This document shows, in pieces, positions 35,560 through 47,300 of a DNA stretch of 64,000 bases. A program made the position numbers and the translations under genes. Source of the DNA: Lycocorax pyrrhopterus obiensis (taxonomy: Eukaryota; Chordata; Aves; Passeriformes; Paradisaeidae); assembly GCA_014706295.1 (NCBI GenBank), contig JACSVZ010000038.1, positions 3,410,001 through 3,474,000 on the forward strand. Direction: 5' to 3'. The notes beneath the pieces are model-generated. The model had not been told where the DNA came from and did not search any database. It worked only from the letters and a program-made list of their open reading frames with translations. How positions within the stretch are numbered: the first letter of the stretch is position 1; every line of letters begins with the position of its first letter.

Positions 35560-38410
35560 CATAACTCCTAAAAAAAATTGGTGGCTTGGGCTGGTAGGAG
35601 CCCTGCAGTAGCAGACAGCCAACACCTCATAGTCAAGAGCTGCTGAAAGATCTCCAGCCCTGAGAATGTGACACTTTGCACGAGCAGCAACACCCTGTTC
35701 AGTCGGCGCAGTGAGGCCAGTGAGGTTTCCCAGAGCCCAACCCTTGGGGTAGGGTTGCACACAGGAGTCGTAGCTGATGTTATTTCCAATACAATAACTT
35801 CTTCCTTAAGCCAGAGGTTCAGAAAGGATAGAAATAGCTCTTTTCATGTGAAACATATATCTGTAGTCAGGAAATTGCAACAAACCTGCCACTTCTTCCA
35901 TTGTGGATCCAAGCTTTGAACACTGGGATGGTGGGCAGGTGGTGATGTTCAGGGAGGAGCACAGTCCTTTACATGCATTCCCCAGCAAGGAACCAGAAGA
36001 AAATTGTATTATTCTGCTCTGACTGAAGTTGTTCCAATTTATGTTGAACAAAAACTTCAAAACAGTGGTTCAGGTTTAGTTTGACAAAATAAAAAACAAC
36101 CCACAGTGGCATCATTTTTTTGGTTTGGGTCATAATCTCCTTTTTTCATATTCAGTAGTGGAGACTTCAAAAAATATATATCGGAGATGTTACAGCAGAC
36201 CCTAAGTTAGCAACAAGCCCGTGTGGAAACAGGCTGATTGCTCTGATGGCCAGTTAGTGCAGCAGCCTGCCTGTGCTGGGGTGAACGCATCGCCCGTTTG
36301 TCTCCATACTTTGCCACTTGTCTCCTCCACTGGCCTTTTGACTCTCAGACTCTCATAGAGCCAGCACTGGTTGTGGGAGAGCAAGAAGGAATCTCTGTGT
36401 CACAGTGCACTCCTGGTGCTGTATGAAAGGCATGAAACAGGGAATTGACCGCTGTGCTCAGCCTGGGGCCTGGGCCGCGTGCTGCGTTCCTCACAGGGCT
36501 GAACACATGAAACCTCTTTGATCCTAAAGCCAGTGACAGTAACTATGAGCTCTAGCTCTAGCAACATAGGAAAGCAAAACCTAAGAAAAATCTGAATTTA
36601 CAGCCCTGTCCATGGATGCTCCGCTCCTTGCTGACCATGTTCCTTCAAGGCTGGAGGAACTGGGGTCTGATAACCTGCCAGCAATCCACAAGCCCTCTGT
36701 GGCCCCTGGTAGTGTTACTTTACTAAAACTGAATCAGAAGTGCTTTAGGTGTGGATTGGTGGGAGACTGGAAGCAAAAATTTCAAGCAGTATGAAGAGGA
36801 TTTACAAGATAAGAGTTAAGACCCATTCGCTTAATGCTCGTTTCTTGGATGCTTGACAGTAGCTGCCTTTAGAGAGGAAGTTGATTCTTGGAGGTAACAT
36901 TATCAGTAGAACAGTCTTAAATGTCTGGTGTCTTTGTGGAAGGACTTTGTAATGGTGTTCAAATAGTAGTGCGTAGGATAGTGTTATGAAGAGTGCAAAC
37001 TAAAAGATTGTTAATTTTTGCGCTTGCAAATGCATCTGTTTAACTCTACGTATGTACGCATGAAGAATAAACTTTAAGCTTATTTCAGGTACTGAAGGAA
37101 AGACTTTCTCTTGAGCCAAACGTATTATATGTTTTTGCTGTTTTAAGATCTTCTATGCAGTTTGGCCCCTTAATAAAATTTTTAAAAATTAGAGAGAGAC
37201 AAAAAAACCAAAAAAACCCACAGTAAAATACAACCCCTCCCTGCAAAAAAAGAACAGCTAAGAAAGTTAGCCAGTGTAGGAAGACTGGTATGAAAACTTA
37301 GTTGGACTATTTTTCCTGCATGGGGCTACTATTTCCAAACAAACAAGCTATGGTAATGAAATGCAGATGGGACATAAAGAATGAGGAATTTATTTCTCTG
37401 TAAGGATGTAGTCAGTGATGCTGATAAAATGAATGTCCTTCCCCAATTCCCTGGTTCCTATCTTGTATTTCCTTTACCTTGTCAGTCAGTCTGTCAGTAC
37501 ACCACATGGATCAGTTCCACAGTTGTAGCTGACTGGGGGGTTGTCAGTCCCCTGTGTGAAGAGGGTCCCTCTCCCCTCACACAGGCTGGGGAAGGTGTAG
37601 CATTTACTACTTGATGACTTGCAAAATTGTGCATATTGCATGATGCCTGCAAGGACAGATAAATCAGTAATTCTGTGACTTTTGTCTATGATACAAGTAT
37701 CTTATATCTGTGGTACAAGATACTTTTTCTGCTGTTATTGTTTGCAAGTAATAACAAAGAACTGACTGTGTCACCTTACTGATCCCTTCCTGTGCTGACA
37801 GTAGGAGAGTGCCATTGCAAAGACCAAGGGAAAAAGCAAGTTTGTTTCTGAGTAGTAAAAGACATTTTCGGCAAACATTTCTGTTTTTCCAAAACTGTAC
37901 GTCTTACCATAGTACATGCATCAGATTTTCAATTCAGTCTGGGTGGCCTTTTCCCACCCTATGTCTGTATGGATCTTTATGGTTTTGATACCAGCCCTCC
38001 CTCTGACTGAATTACAGCCTTGTATCCAATTGCACAGCACATCATAATATATATTTTTTTATATATGTAAATACATTGTAATACATAGGATTTCCAGTGA
38101 CTAGATGTAGATTAGCTTTCCTTCTGTGATGTAACATGGAAAAAACCCTATTTCAAAATTAACGGGGATGGCAGAATCTTAGGACAGAGAGATGAGAAAT
38201 ATCCCAAGGGTTTCTGCAGAGTGAATTTTCCATGGAGTAATGAAGCCTGTTTCAGGCATATATAGATACGATGAAAGAAAACAAACTTGAAAATGACTGG
38301 TCAGCTGTCGCGTTTGTTTGTTTTTTTCCTTCAGTTTTGCTATTAAAAAACACTGGAATTTCCTTTAGTCTGTTTTAGTTTAAAACTGTAAAAATTTTCT
38401 AAAAGTGTCA

Positions 38411-38416
38411 AATAAA
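38411..38416 (+). terminator. Candidate distal SPPL2B poly(A) signal
   Basis: AATAAA in AT-rich sequence about 8.8 kb after the SPPL2B stop; only one of several possible sites. Confidence 0.2.
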
Positions 38417-38649
38417 GATACTTAATTTTTGGACTGAGTTTTGCTATTTTATATCACCCTTAAGTTTGAAACACTTTTTTTTATTGTTTGCTCTGGGATT
38501 TGATAAAATGTCTTGTGGAATTTAAAGATCACTGTATACAGCTCCCACCATGAAAATTCTTAAAACTTGCTCAGTACCAGAAACAGTGGTTGACATCCCC
38601 ACACAGTCCACACAAGTAATCTCTTTCCCCAGCTTTTTTAACCCCGACA

Positions 38650-38832
38650 GAATCCCAAAATGGTTTGTGTTGGAAGGGACCTTAAAGCTCATCCAGTCCC
38701 ACCCCTGCCATGGCAGGGACACCTTCCACTGTCCCAGGCTGCTCCAAGCCCCGTCCAGCCTGGCCTTGGGCACTGCCAGGGATCCAGGGGCAGCCACAGC
38801 TGCTCTGGGCACCCTGTGCCAGGCCTCACCAG
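38650..38832 (-). mobile_element. CR1 LINE, 3' end
   Basis: Minus-orientation CR1 3' terminus: AATCCCAAAATGGTTTGTGT, GGAAGGGACCTTAAAGCTCA, then GGCACTGCCAGGGATCCAGG. Confidence 0.9.
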
Positions 38833-39128
38833 CCATTTAAAGCCGTGTGATCATCTGTATCGATAAACTGGGTTTGACTACTCTGTTGCATGTTAAAGTG
38901 CTGTTGCTTGGGAAGGGAGGTGTTTACTAACAGTCCCTCTTTCTGAAACAATGCTGAATATCTACTGAATTACAAGGCAAGTCATGGGTGTATCTAGGAA
39001 TGGTACAAACTGACAACAGGTACAATTCCACTCTGTGTTTCTGTTCAGTATGTCCTGCATTTCACTTTTAAATACACAATACAGCTGAGAAGAGAGAAAT
39101 TGAGAAATTTCTTGTGATATCTGGCTCT

Positions 39129-39238
39129 AAAAAACAACAAAAACAACAAAAAAAACCCCAAACCAACAACAATCCCCCCCAAAAAACCCAAACAAGCAAC
39201 AACAACAACAACAACAAACCCAACCCACCAAAAAAACC
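39129..39238. repeat. AAC-rich low-complexity tract
   Basis: About 110 bp of A and C only on one strand, with an (AAC)n core at about 39196-39217. The reading frames across it are artefacts. Confidence 0.9.
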
Positions 39239-39581
39239 AGCTGCAGCAAGACAGCCTTTCTGTCTGGGCTGTCACTGGGGAACCGAGACAGCTGCTTCCA
39301 TTCAGACAAGGAGGGTTGAAAACCAGAAAGACTGGGTTCGTTTTAAATAGAGGGTAGTAAATATTAAGATACAATCTGGCCACAAAGCTCATCCTAAAGT
39401 GTTGTAAACCTCAGCCTATATTAGTTGAAACAGTGCTTGGTATTTTAGATTTAGACATACATCTGCATGCTGGAACAAAATCAGCTTAATGAACAAATTG
39501 CATGACCATTATATTCTTGTACTTGGTTATTCCTGTATCTGTTGCATAGACAAGGACAGAGCATTTATTGTTTGTGGTTTT

Positions 39582-39619
39582 GGGGGGGGGGTGGGGTGTT
39601 GCTTTTTTGGGGGGGGGTG
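39582..39619 (+). repeat. G-rich tract with quadruplex-forming pattern
   Basis: Runs of 10, 4, 9 and 2 G separated by short T-rich spacers. Confidence 0.7.
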
Positions 39620-40948
39620 GTTATTTGGTTTTGTTTTTTTTTAAAAAGCCCATATTATGGGTCTTGGCAGAAAGTAATGCTCTAACGCGGAATGACACCA
39701 TTCAGACAGGAGGAGGTTGACTGAACTGCTGGTCCGCTGAACACTTGTGGAGCTCACAGTTCCCCCCACAGTGCCACAAGGTGCAGATCCATCTCTAGTG
39801 AAAATCTTGACATTCCAAGCCTCTACTGATTACCTTGTGCATTTGCTGAAGATCTGTCCTACGTGACCATTTCTGCGTCTGCAGGGACAGTTTGTGTGGA
39901 CTATTTACAAGCATCTTATCTCTGTACACCTTGCTCAGTTTTGCAGCAAAACACCCTCGGGCAGCTCTGGAAGGAAGGGCTGGATTCTCCACATTCTCCA
40001 CCCAGGATGATGGCTCAGTTAAGTGCAGGGATTGCTCTATGCTCAGGTAGTGCCTGAAGGCTGGTTTCAGGGCACACTGAAATTCCCACCTGGAGAACTC
40101 CTGTGCCAATTGTTGAAATATGTTTTTGCGAATGTGTTCAGTCAATTGCCAACTTTCAAATTAGCTCATTGCCTCACTTGTGCAGGTGGTTAACTGGGGT
40201 GTTCTTGGACCACCTGGGGACTCTAGGACTTGGCTATGCTGCAAATCTGTCTTTTTTTTCTTCTTGTGGGAACTTTAACGAGGCATATACAGTATTTTGA
40301 TCTGGTTTTTCTGTTTAAATACAATTCCCATATTCACAGTTTCTCAGTTTCACCTCCAAGATAGATTTGACTCTCTACATCACCTCTGCATACTGCTCTC
40401 AGTTAGAAGAGTTCCTTGGAAAGAGATACAGCTTTCAGAAGAGGTGTACTCTATGTCTCCAGTGGCTCCTAGGAATCACCCTGTTCCCAACAGATGCTCC
40501 TGAGCAGGTCATGTTATGGTCAGGTATGCCTGCATCCCCTGCAAGTGCATAGCCATCTAGCCCAGCCATTCAAATGTTCCATGTTTTCCTCTGTGTGGGG
40601 CAGGGAAAGTCCCTTTACTTGGGGGATTACAAGGAAACACCACCTGAGCAGCAAGACTTGGCCTGCTGCCTCTTCCTAGATCAACCTGCTTCACAGCATG
40701 GGGCTGGGCTACTATGAACAGCGAACATTAAGGACCTTTGTGGACTCTGTGGCGTGGGGGTTAATCCATCCCAGGGGAAGAATTTTTTAGTCTTGTTGAT
40801 CTTGAGGAGGTTTCTTTTGCCCTGTCAGCTGTACTCTGTTACGTTATTACAGTCATGTCAGCCGTAGTCTTTAAAGATGGCAAAAATATGCACAACACCT
40901 ACTACAGTGATTAGGGCAATAATCCTATTCACAGAAATCATTGTTTTA

Positions 40949-41478
40949 GGCTGTACTTTCAGGAGTTGGTGTCTTACTCATAGAATCATGGAATGGTTTG
41001 ACTGGGAAGGGACCTTAGAGATCATCTAGTTCCAGGCCCATGACATGGGGTGGGCTAGGCCAGGCTGTTCAAAGCCGCGCGTCCAACCTGGCCTTGGACA
41101 CTGCCAGGCATCCAGGGGCAGTCCACTGCTCTGGTCAACCTGTGCCAGGGCCTCACCACCCTCACAACCAAGAATTCCTTCCCAATATCCCATCCATCCC
41201 TGCCCTCTGGCAGTGGAAGCCATTCCCTGTGTCCTGTCCCTCCAGCCCTTGTCCCCAGTCCCTCTCCAGCTCTCCTGGAGCCCCTTTAGGCCCTGCAAGG
41301 GGCTCTGAGCTCTCCCTGGAGCCTTCTCCTCTCCAGGTGAGCACCCCCAGCTCTCCCAGCCTGGCTCCAGAGCAGAGGGGCTCCAGCCCTGGGAGCAGCT
41401 CCTCTGGACCCACTCCAATAGGTCCATGTCCTTCCTGATGCTGAGGACCCCACAGGTAAACGCGGTGCTCCAGGTGAG
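40949..41478 (-). mobile_element. CR1 LINE 3' end plus about 28 bp of shared flank (copy B)
   Basis: CR1 3' end in minus orientation starting at about 40978, preceded by the same non-CR1 bases as copy A at 13917. Five differences from copy A over the first 344 bp, then a block of CR1 sequence (TCTGAGCTCTCCCTGGAGCC) missing from copy A and clear divergence. Confidence 0.88.
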
Positions 41479-42977
41479 GTATTTCAAGGGAGAAATTCAT
41501 TCCAAATTACCTCCAGAAGTCCAAATGAAGAGTGTATTTATTTTGTGGCTTTGTACCCCCTGGATGGGGATAGAGAAAGGGCATTTCAACTCTGTGGCCA
41601 TTACAGAGCTGTTCAGTAGTTGCATACTCTGAAAACAATTCCAACAAAGTTCAAGCAACTTTCATTAATGAGAAGTTAGTGAGTCACTCAATATTTCTGT
41701 GATACTTCTGTAGGGAAAAAAAGAGAAAGGGGAAACTCTAAAGGAAGAAAACCATATAACCATCAGTTTTGTATATTTATAAAAAAGAATAGTGAAGAAT
41801 TTAATTTTATGAGAAAAGGCTTTTTCTTCTGAAATGTCTCTCATGAAGTTATGTAGGAGTATTATTTTTTTTCTATTCGTATGTTCTCTTGTATCATGAT
41901 TGGTTTATCACTCTGAAATCAAGATTTAAAATTGAATTAAATTAACCAGTACTTTTTTTCCCCTTCAAGCATGAGAAATGTCTCTTCCCAGTGCAGAAAA
42001 AGAAAATGAAACAAGGAAATCTGCACTTAAAATGTCTTTTGGGGGTAGTGCTGCAGAGTGTGTGACATACATCTTGATATGTCAGGATGGGGTTCTCATG
42101 ATAAAAAACTCTTCATTTCTGATCAGTTTTCATAAGCTGCTTTCTGTCCGCATTCCATTCCTTAGTTGTTGTACCACAGGGAAAGAACCAGGAGACACAA
42201 CCATTTAACCTCATGTTCATTTTTTCCATGCCCTCAGTAAAAGGATCTTCCTGGGAAGCAGAATGGAGTGAATGCTCTTTGAAATCCTTTCATGTAAAGT
42301 TCTCCTTACTCTGTTTTTTGCATCTAGAAATTTTCTAGACCATGGAAATAATTCCATATCCCATGAACAGCATTTTCCAGCACTCCAACATGAAATGTAG
42401 CAAACCTGCTAAGTAGTGTTAAAGATGTTTAAATCCTTCCGGTGCACCACAATGTTTTTCTGATTGTTCTATTAAATTTTGAGTATTATATTGCTTTAGT
42501 GCAGTGTTCTTTTTATCTGTACACTGTGACTGTGTATGCAGCAAATATAAGAGACACGAGGTGGTCCCAACTGCCCCTGTAGAGTTTGGTTGCCAGAGAT
42601 CACAACCCTAGTGACTTGTCTTCTCACTTAACTTTGATGTGTTTGCTCCCAGCCCCTTCAGCAGGAGTGCAGACTGCTGCTCCTAATTTCTTACTTACTT
42701 GACCACTGATAGATTTTGTTGGTTTCTTCTTCTATTGCAGTCCTATCTCCCCTCCTCCCTTTATTACTTTTGGGCTTTGATTATGCAGTTTTGCATCTCC
42801 ATTCACTCAAAGATACATGCAGATCCTCTTTATCTGATGAACTATTAGAAGGATGTCAATCCCTCACTCAGCTCTTTCACAGGGATGTACAGTCTGTCTG
42901 AAAGAACAGGAACTGCTTGTGGTGTTCACTGGCTCACAGCCAAATGTGTTCAGATACAGAGACTGCAGCATTTTTCT
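41479..42977. other. Intergenic segment without recognised features
   Basis: Unique AT-rich sequence. I see no exon, RNA gene or repeat here. Confidence 0.55.
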
Positions 42978-43105
42978 GGTTATTAGCTTGGTGCTAGTAA
43001 GACCGAGGTTCTGGGTTTGATCCTCATATGGGCCATTCCCTTAAGAGTTGGACTCGATGATCCTTCTGGGTCCCTTCCAACTCAGACCAGTCTGTGATTC
43101 TGTAA
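42978..43105 (+). mobile_element. tRNA-Ile-derived SINE with CR1-like tail (TguSINE1-like)
   Basis: The head resembles tRNA-Ile from the anticodon arm to the T arm (GGTGCTAGTAAGACCGAGGT, GGGTTTGATCCTCATATGGG). The body is the bird SINE/CR1 sequence TTAAGAGTTGGACTCGATGA, TCCTTCTGGGTCCCTTCCAA, ending in the CR1 octamer tail TCTGTGATTCTGT. The D arm is partly deleted, so this is not a functional tRNA gene. TguSINE1 is a zebra finch family mobilised by CR1, which supports a songbird origin. Confidence 0.85.
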
Positions 43106-43859
43106 TCATCCAAGTCTTCACTATCAATGCTCAGGAGGAAACCTAAAACAGATTTCAGTGGTTGTTGCTTAGTCTGGAGAGATCCATGGGACAGCAGATG
43201 TTAGGAAGGAAAGGACATAATCTAAACAAAATCAACTTCAGAGAAATCTCTATGATAATTTTATCATTTCAGAATCTTATGTTCTTTCATTGCTTTGCCA
43301 TCAAACACATGAACTGCTGAAGTTTGCTGTTCATGTTGAAGCTACTTAGGGACAGAAGTGGCAATTGGATGAGAGCTGACCATGTCAAGCAGCAGGGAAA
43401 AATTCAGACTAAAGCAAAACAAGTTCTCAGTTTTTCACTTATCTTTTGTCTTTTCAAGATGGCAGAACGGTCATTTGTGGGCTTAAACATGAACTTCAGC
43501 GCAAGGAACTCCGCCCAGTTTTGGCCTCTGCTGTGGGTGTGTGTGATGTTGGATAATCCCTGCCCATTCCTGTGCGGCAGTTAGGCTGTTCTAACACAGA
43601 GATTGTCAGGATGATAAATTCAGTATGAACTGGAAGGGCTATGGATGTCTAACTGAGGAAATTAGTAGGTTGGGGTTTTTTTGTAATACTGCTCCCTTTA
43701 CGGTTTCTGTGTGCATGGGCCAGTGCTGGTGAACAGGCCATCCCCGCGGCTTCAGTGTGGGGGGCTGCCAAGTTCTGGTGATGGGGGGAAATTCAGTGTT
43801 GCGGGTATGAACTACCCCACTTCAGGCAGCTATTTTCCTTTCTGTCCTGCTGCTGAAGG
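43106..43859. other. Intergenic segment
   Basis: No exon or repeat recognised; GC content rises towards the CpG island that follows. Confidence 0.55.
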
Positions 43860-44380
43860 GGATGGGAGTTGCACAGCGACCTGCAGGAATGTCCCGTGAC
43901 TGGGGAAGGGCAGGAGCTGCGGCATCACTGGTCCAGTTCCCAACGCAGGCAGCTGGGGAGCGGGGGGAGGAAAAGCGCTTAATTCCAAAGTTCAGTGAAG
44001 CAACAAACCAGCTCTTCAGGCTGAACCGTTCCTGTCTCTCAGCCTGTGCCTTTAAGCTCCGCCGCGAACTCCCCCAGTGCCTCCCACCGCCCCCGCCGGC
44101 GCCCCGCGGGCCCGGGGGGATGAGCTCGGGGCGGCTCCGCTTGGGGAGAAGCTGCCGGGGAGGGCACCTGGCGGCAACGGGAAAAGCAAAGTAGGTGAGT
44201 CCCTGCTCCTTCTTAGGAGCCCTTTTTACTTCCTTCAAGGTGCCGGGATTTCTTGGCTCGGATGGGAAGAGAAAAACCTGCACCTTTCCCCACAGCTGCA
44301 CCCACCCGTGGGTGCTCCTCGCCACGCGGCCCCACCGCCCAGCGCGATCCCTCCTGCCCGGCTGGGGCTCGGGCAGTCCC
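43860..44380 (+). promoter_or_regulatory. Isolated CpG island, possible promoter with a noncoding first exon
   Basis: A CpG-dense block (CTCCGCCGCGAACTCCCCCA, GGCGCCCCGCGGGCCCGGGG) far from either annotated gene start. It contains CAAAGTAG followed by the strong donor GTGAGT at 44195-44200, so a spliced transcript could start here. Because the first TMPRSS9 coding exon has an acceptor upstream of its ATG (AG at 55318-55319), a 5' UTR exon here is conceivable, as is a lncRNA. A 263-codon frame on the minus strand reflects GC bias. Confidence 0.5.
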
Positions 44381-47300
44381 CCTCCTCCTCCTCCTTCTTC
44401 ACCACCTCCTTCTGCTCTTCCTCCTTGCTTCTTCATCAGGGTCAGACAGGTTTGCTGCCTGCATCCGCAGATTTTCAGACAAGCGGGAGTATGAAACTGC
44501 TTCTCCACGCTGGATTTCCCCCCATGCTTGGGGAAATCCCTCGTGGTTTGCTGGCTCTGAGGAAACGGCCTGTTTCTGAATTTATTGCCTGTGGGGAAAA
44601 CAGCTGAACTCACCTTTTATTGAAAGTAATAGATGGAAACAAATTCTGTGCTTCCTTTTAGTCACTGATGGCTAAGCAGCTTTCCTTATGTAATGCTGGA
44701 GTGCTTTTTAGTGCTTTTCGATTCCATGCAACTCTAACATGATTCAGGGGAGGTTGGGAGCACTTTGCACAAACGGGTGGGCAGTGCTGGAGGGGATTCG
44801 TTCTGGACCAAAGGAACCCACTGGTTACAGAAATGGGCTCCCCATTGAATGTCTGTGGAAGTTTGACCCTTCTGCCAGTTGTGCCCCGCAGTTGTGTTTC
44901 AACATTTCATCCTTCGCCTGTTGACCAGTGTGTGTTCAACCACCGCATGTGGGACCTAATGGATGAGCCTTGGTCAAAAGTGACCTCTAGACCCTCTTCT
45001 CTGAAAGTACTGCTTAAGAGAAACATCTTAGTTTCTTAAACACTTTGGAAACCAAATGCAGAGAATGGTCTATATTATTTGAAAGCTATAACAAATAAGG
45101 AAATATTCTAGAAAGAAAGCTCAGGGTACGTCATGGAAAACAAAAAGTGCAACTTTAGCAGTAATGCAGACCTAAATGCCCAAACAAGCAACATTATCAT
45201 TGTAGGAAATACAAGAGTGAAACAGCCGGGGCAGTGAGCAGCTTTGACCTCGGTATGGGACAACTCTTATGAGCAATCTCTATGGGTTTGAAATAGCACC
45301 ATCATTTGAGCTGAAATAAATGTTTCTGTAGCTGAATGGTTCTTTGTTCCCATGGTTGAAGGGAAGGGCTTGAGAGTCACGCTGCTTCACACCCACTTGT
45401 CTTCCAGCCCTGAGGCTGCCCTGCAAAGAGCTCCGGCACAGCCGTATCCTGCTCGAGGGAGGGCCCTGTAAGCGAGGTGTCAAACAAGGCAACACCGCCC
45501 GGTGCGGGACTTGAGCAGTCCGTGTGTGCCAGCGTCCTGTGGCCTCTGCTCGGGGATGGCCTCCTCAGGCAGCAGGGCTGGCCAAAGCTGTGCACGGTCA
45601 CACAGCGTCAGCGCTGGAGTTTAGCGTGTGACACTGTCCCCTATCGATACAAGCAGTTTCACTCTGCGGCCTCTCATTGACTCAGGTGCTGTGAGTTCAC
45701 TGCTTGGCTGATATCTTTAATCACAGGCTGGTTTCTCTGTGTGAGTTCTTCCTTTGAGGGAGCATGCATTCCAGGTAACTGATTTCAGGGCAGCTTGGGG
45801 GTTTTGTGTCCATGAATACTAATGCCTACCTGACAATCTGTAATAACAGCTGAAGCTAGGTAAAAATGTAATTTACACATTGTTTCTAATGTATATAAGC
45901 TGGTAAGAAAGAATGAAATGTGCTTATTTGCAAAATGAAGACCTCTACTTTAGCCCCTGTTCCTCCAAGAACCTCTGATGCCAGTATGTCCATTAGCTTC
46001 ATTGGGACCAAGATTTCTCCCACAGCCTCTGCATAGGGCCAGACAGTGTTCAAGGGAGGCGAGTGAATGTCAGTGAAGGAAATGCTATGAGTTAAGTATG
46101 TGAGTTTTTCTTGGCCATTCATGGGCTGAAAAGTATCAAATTATATAGTGCTCCTATTGTGAAAAGTAACCGGACAAACATGGACTTCCTGGCTTACTGG
46201 ATACTCCCTATGTGTATTCAGTATTTACTATCTGTACTGAGTTTTCAAACCAACACAGCTGGGGGTGGGGGGGAGGAAGCTGACTTTATTTTATTGTGTA
46301 ATCCATGGCTACAAGTTTAAGAAGTAATTGCAGGTACGAATCTGCCCAGTACTTTGTTACCAGAGGGAGAGCTCAGGGCTGAGTGTCTCCAAGGTGGAAG
46401 TGATGTTAGAGCCTTTGTTACCAGTGATAATACGAGCACTGGGGAGCTCAGCTTGTCTGTCATGCCCCAGCTGAGACTGCTGAGCTGGCAGGCAGGGAGA
46501 GGATCTTCTTACTTGTAAATTGAGAGACATTTGTAGACCAAGAGGGACAATAAACAAGGCCGGCACAGTGTCATTTGGCTTGCTGAAAGCAGGACTACAG
46601 CTGAACCAGATGCACCTCCATGATGAGTGCTGCAGGTGAGCAGGGACTCGGGATCCTCACTGATCTGAGTGGCAGGGACTTTCAGATTCGCTCACTTGCA
46701 GGCTGTGCGTGGTCTGGGGCTTGCAGTGTCAGGGCTTTTCACTCAGCTTAATAACAAGAGGTGTCCTCAGCTCAATCTGCAGTCTCTTATGTGACAAGAG
46801 TTTCTTTGTGCTTGAAAGTAGGGTCTAGCCTTTCAAATGCAGCACAACCTCTTCTAAGTGTTAACCTACAGAGAGATGGGGACATGGACATGCTCTATAC
46901 ATCCATTACAGAAGCTGGAGATGGGTTAAATCAAAAGGATTAGAGAAATACAGTGTTGGGTGATCCAGGGAACCAGTGTCATGGTAGGTGAAGCTCATGT
47001 CATACAAAAAAAAGACCATGTAGCCAAACCTGTATCTGCTGGTCATGGGATGGTTTGCCTTTGATGCTGAGAGCTGTCCTGTATCTGTTCAACCAGCTGC
47101 TGCTGTCTCTGCATGGGCTTTTTTTTCATGACATAAGATCATCTCATCAAAAGGTTTAAGGGGAAATATATGGGCTCACTGGGAAACAACAGCTCCAGCA
47201 CTCCCTTCTCTGGAGCCCCACTCAGAGAGTGGCTGTGGGATACCCTTGAGCCATAAGGAGGAACTGGCACACAGTTCTTGGCCCCTCCAGACTGACATGT

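Larger units (their letters stand above)
29602..38416 (+). other. SPPL2B: SPPL2B 3' UTR and downstream flank
   Basis: No coding exon recognised. Several AATAAA hexamers occur (30350, 37174 and 38411 among them), so the 3' UTR may be short or several kb long. A pyrimidine tract lies at 30017-30057 and a CR1 tail at 35426-35559. The 200-codon minus-strand frame at 33806-34408 resembles no family I know and is not called as a gene. Confidence 0.55.
38417..40948. other. Intergenic segment
   Basis: Holds a CR1 tail (38650-38832), an AAC-rich tract (39129-39238) and a G-rich patch (39582-39619). I see no exon. Confidence 0.6.

Noticed and set aside
42978..43046. Possible tRNA-Ile gene
   Set aside because: The D arm is partly missing and the sequence continues into a CR1-type tail; it is a SINE.
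43822..44613. A 263-codon minus-strand frame and a 176-codon plus-strand frame in the CpG island
   Set aside because: Low-complexity products (Gly/Glu or Pro/Ser runs) with no recognisable domain; explained by high GC content.
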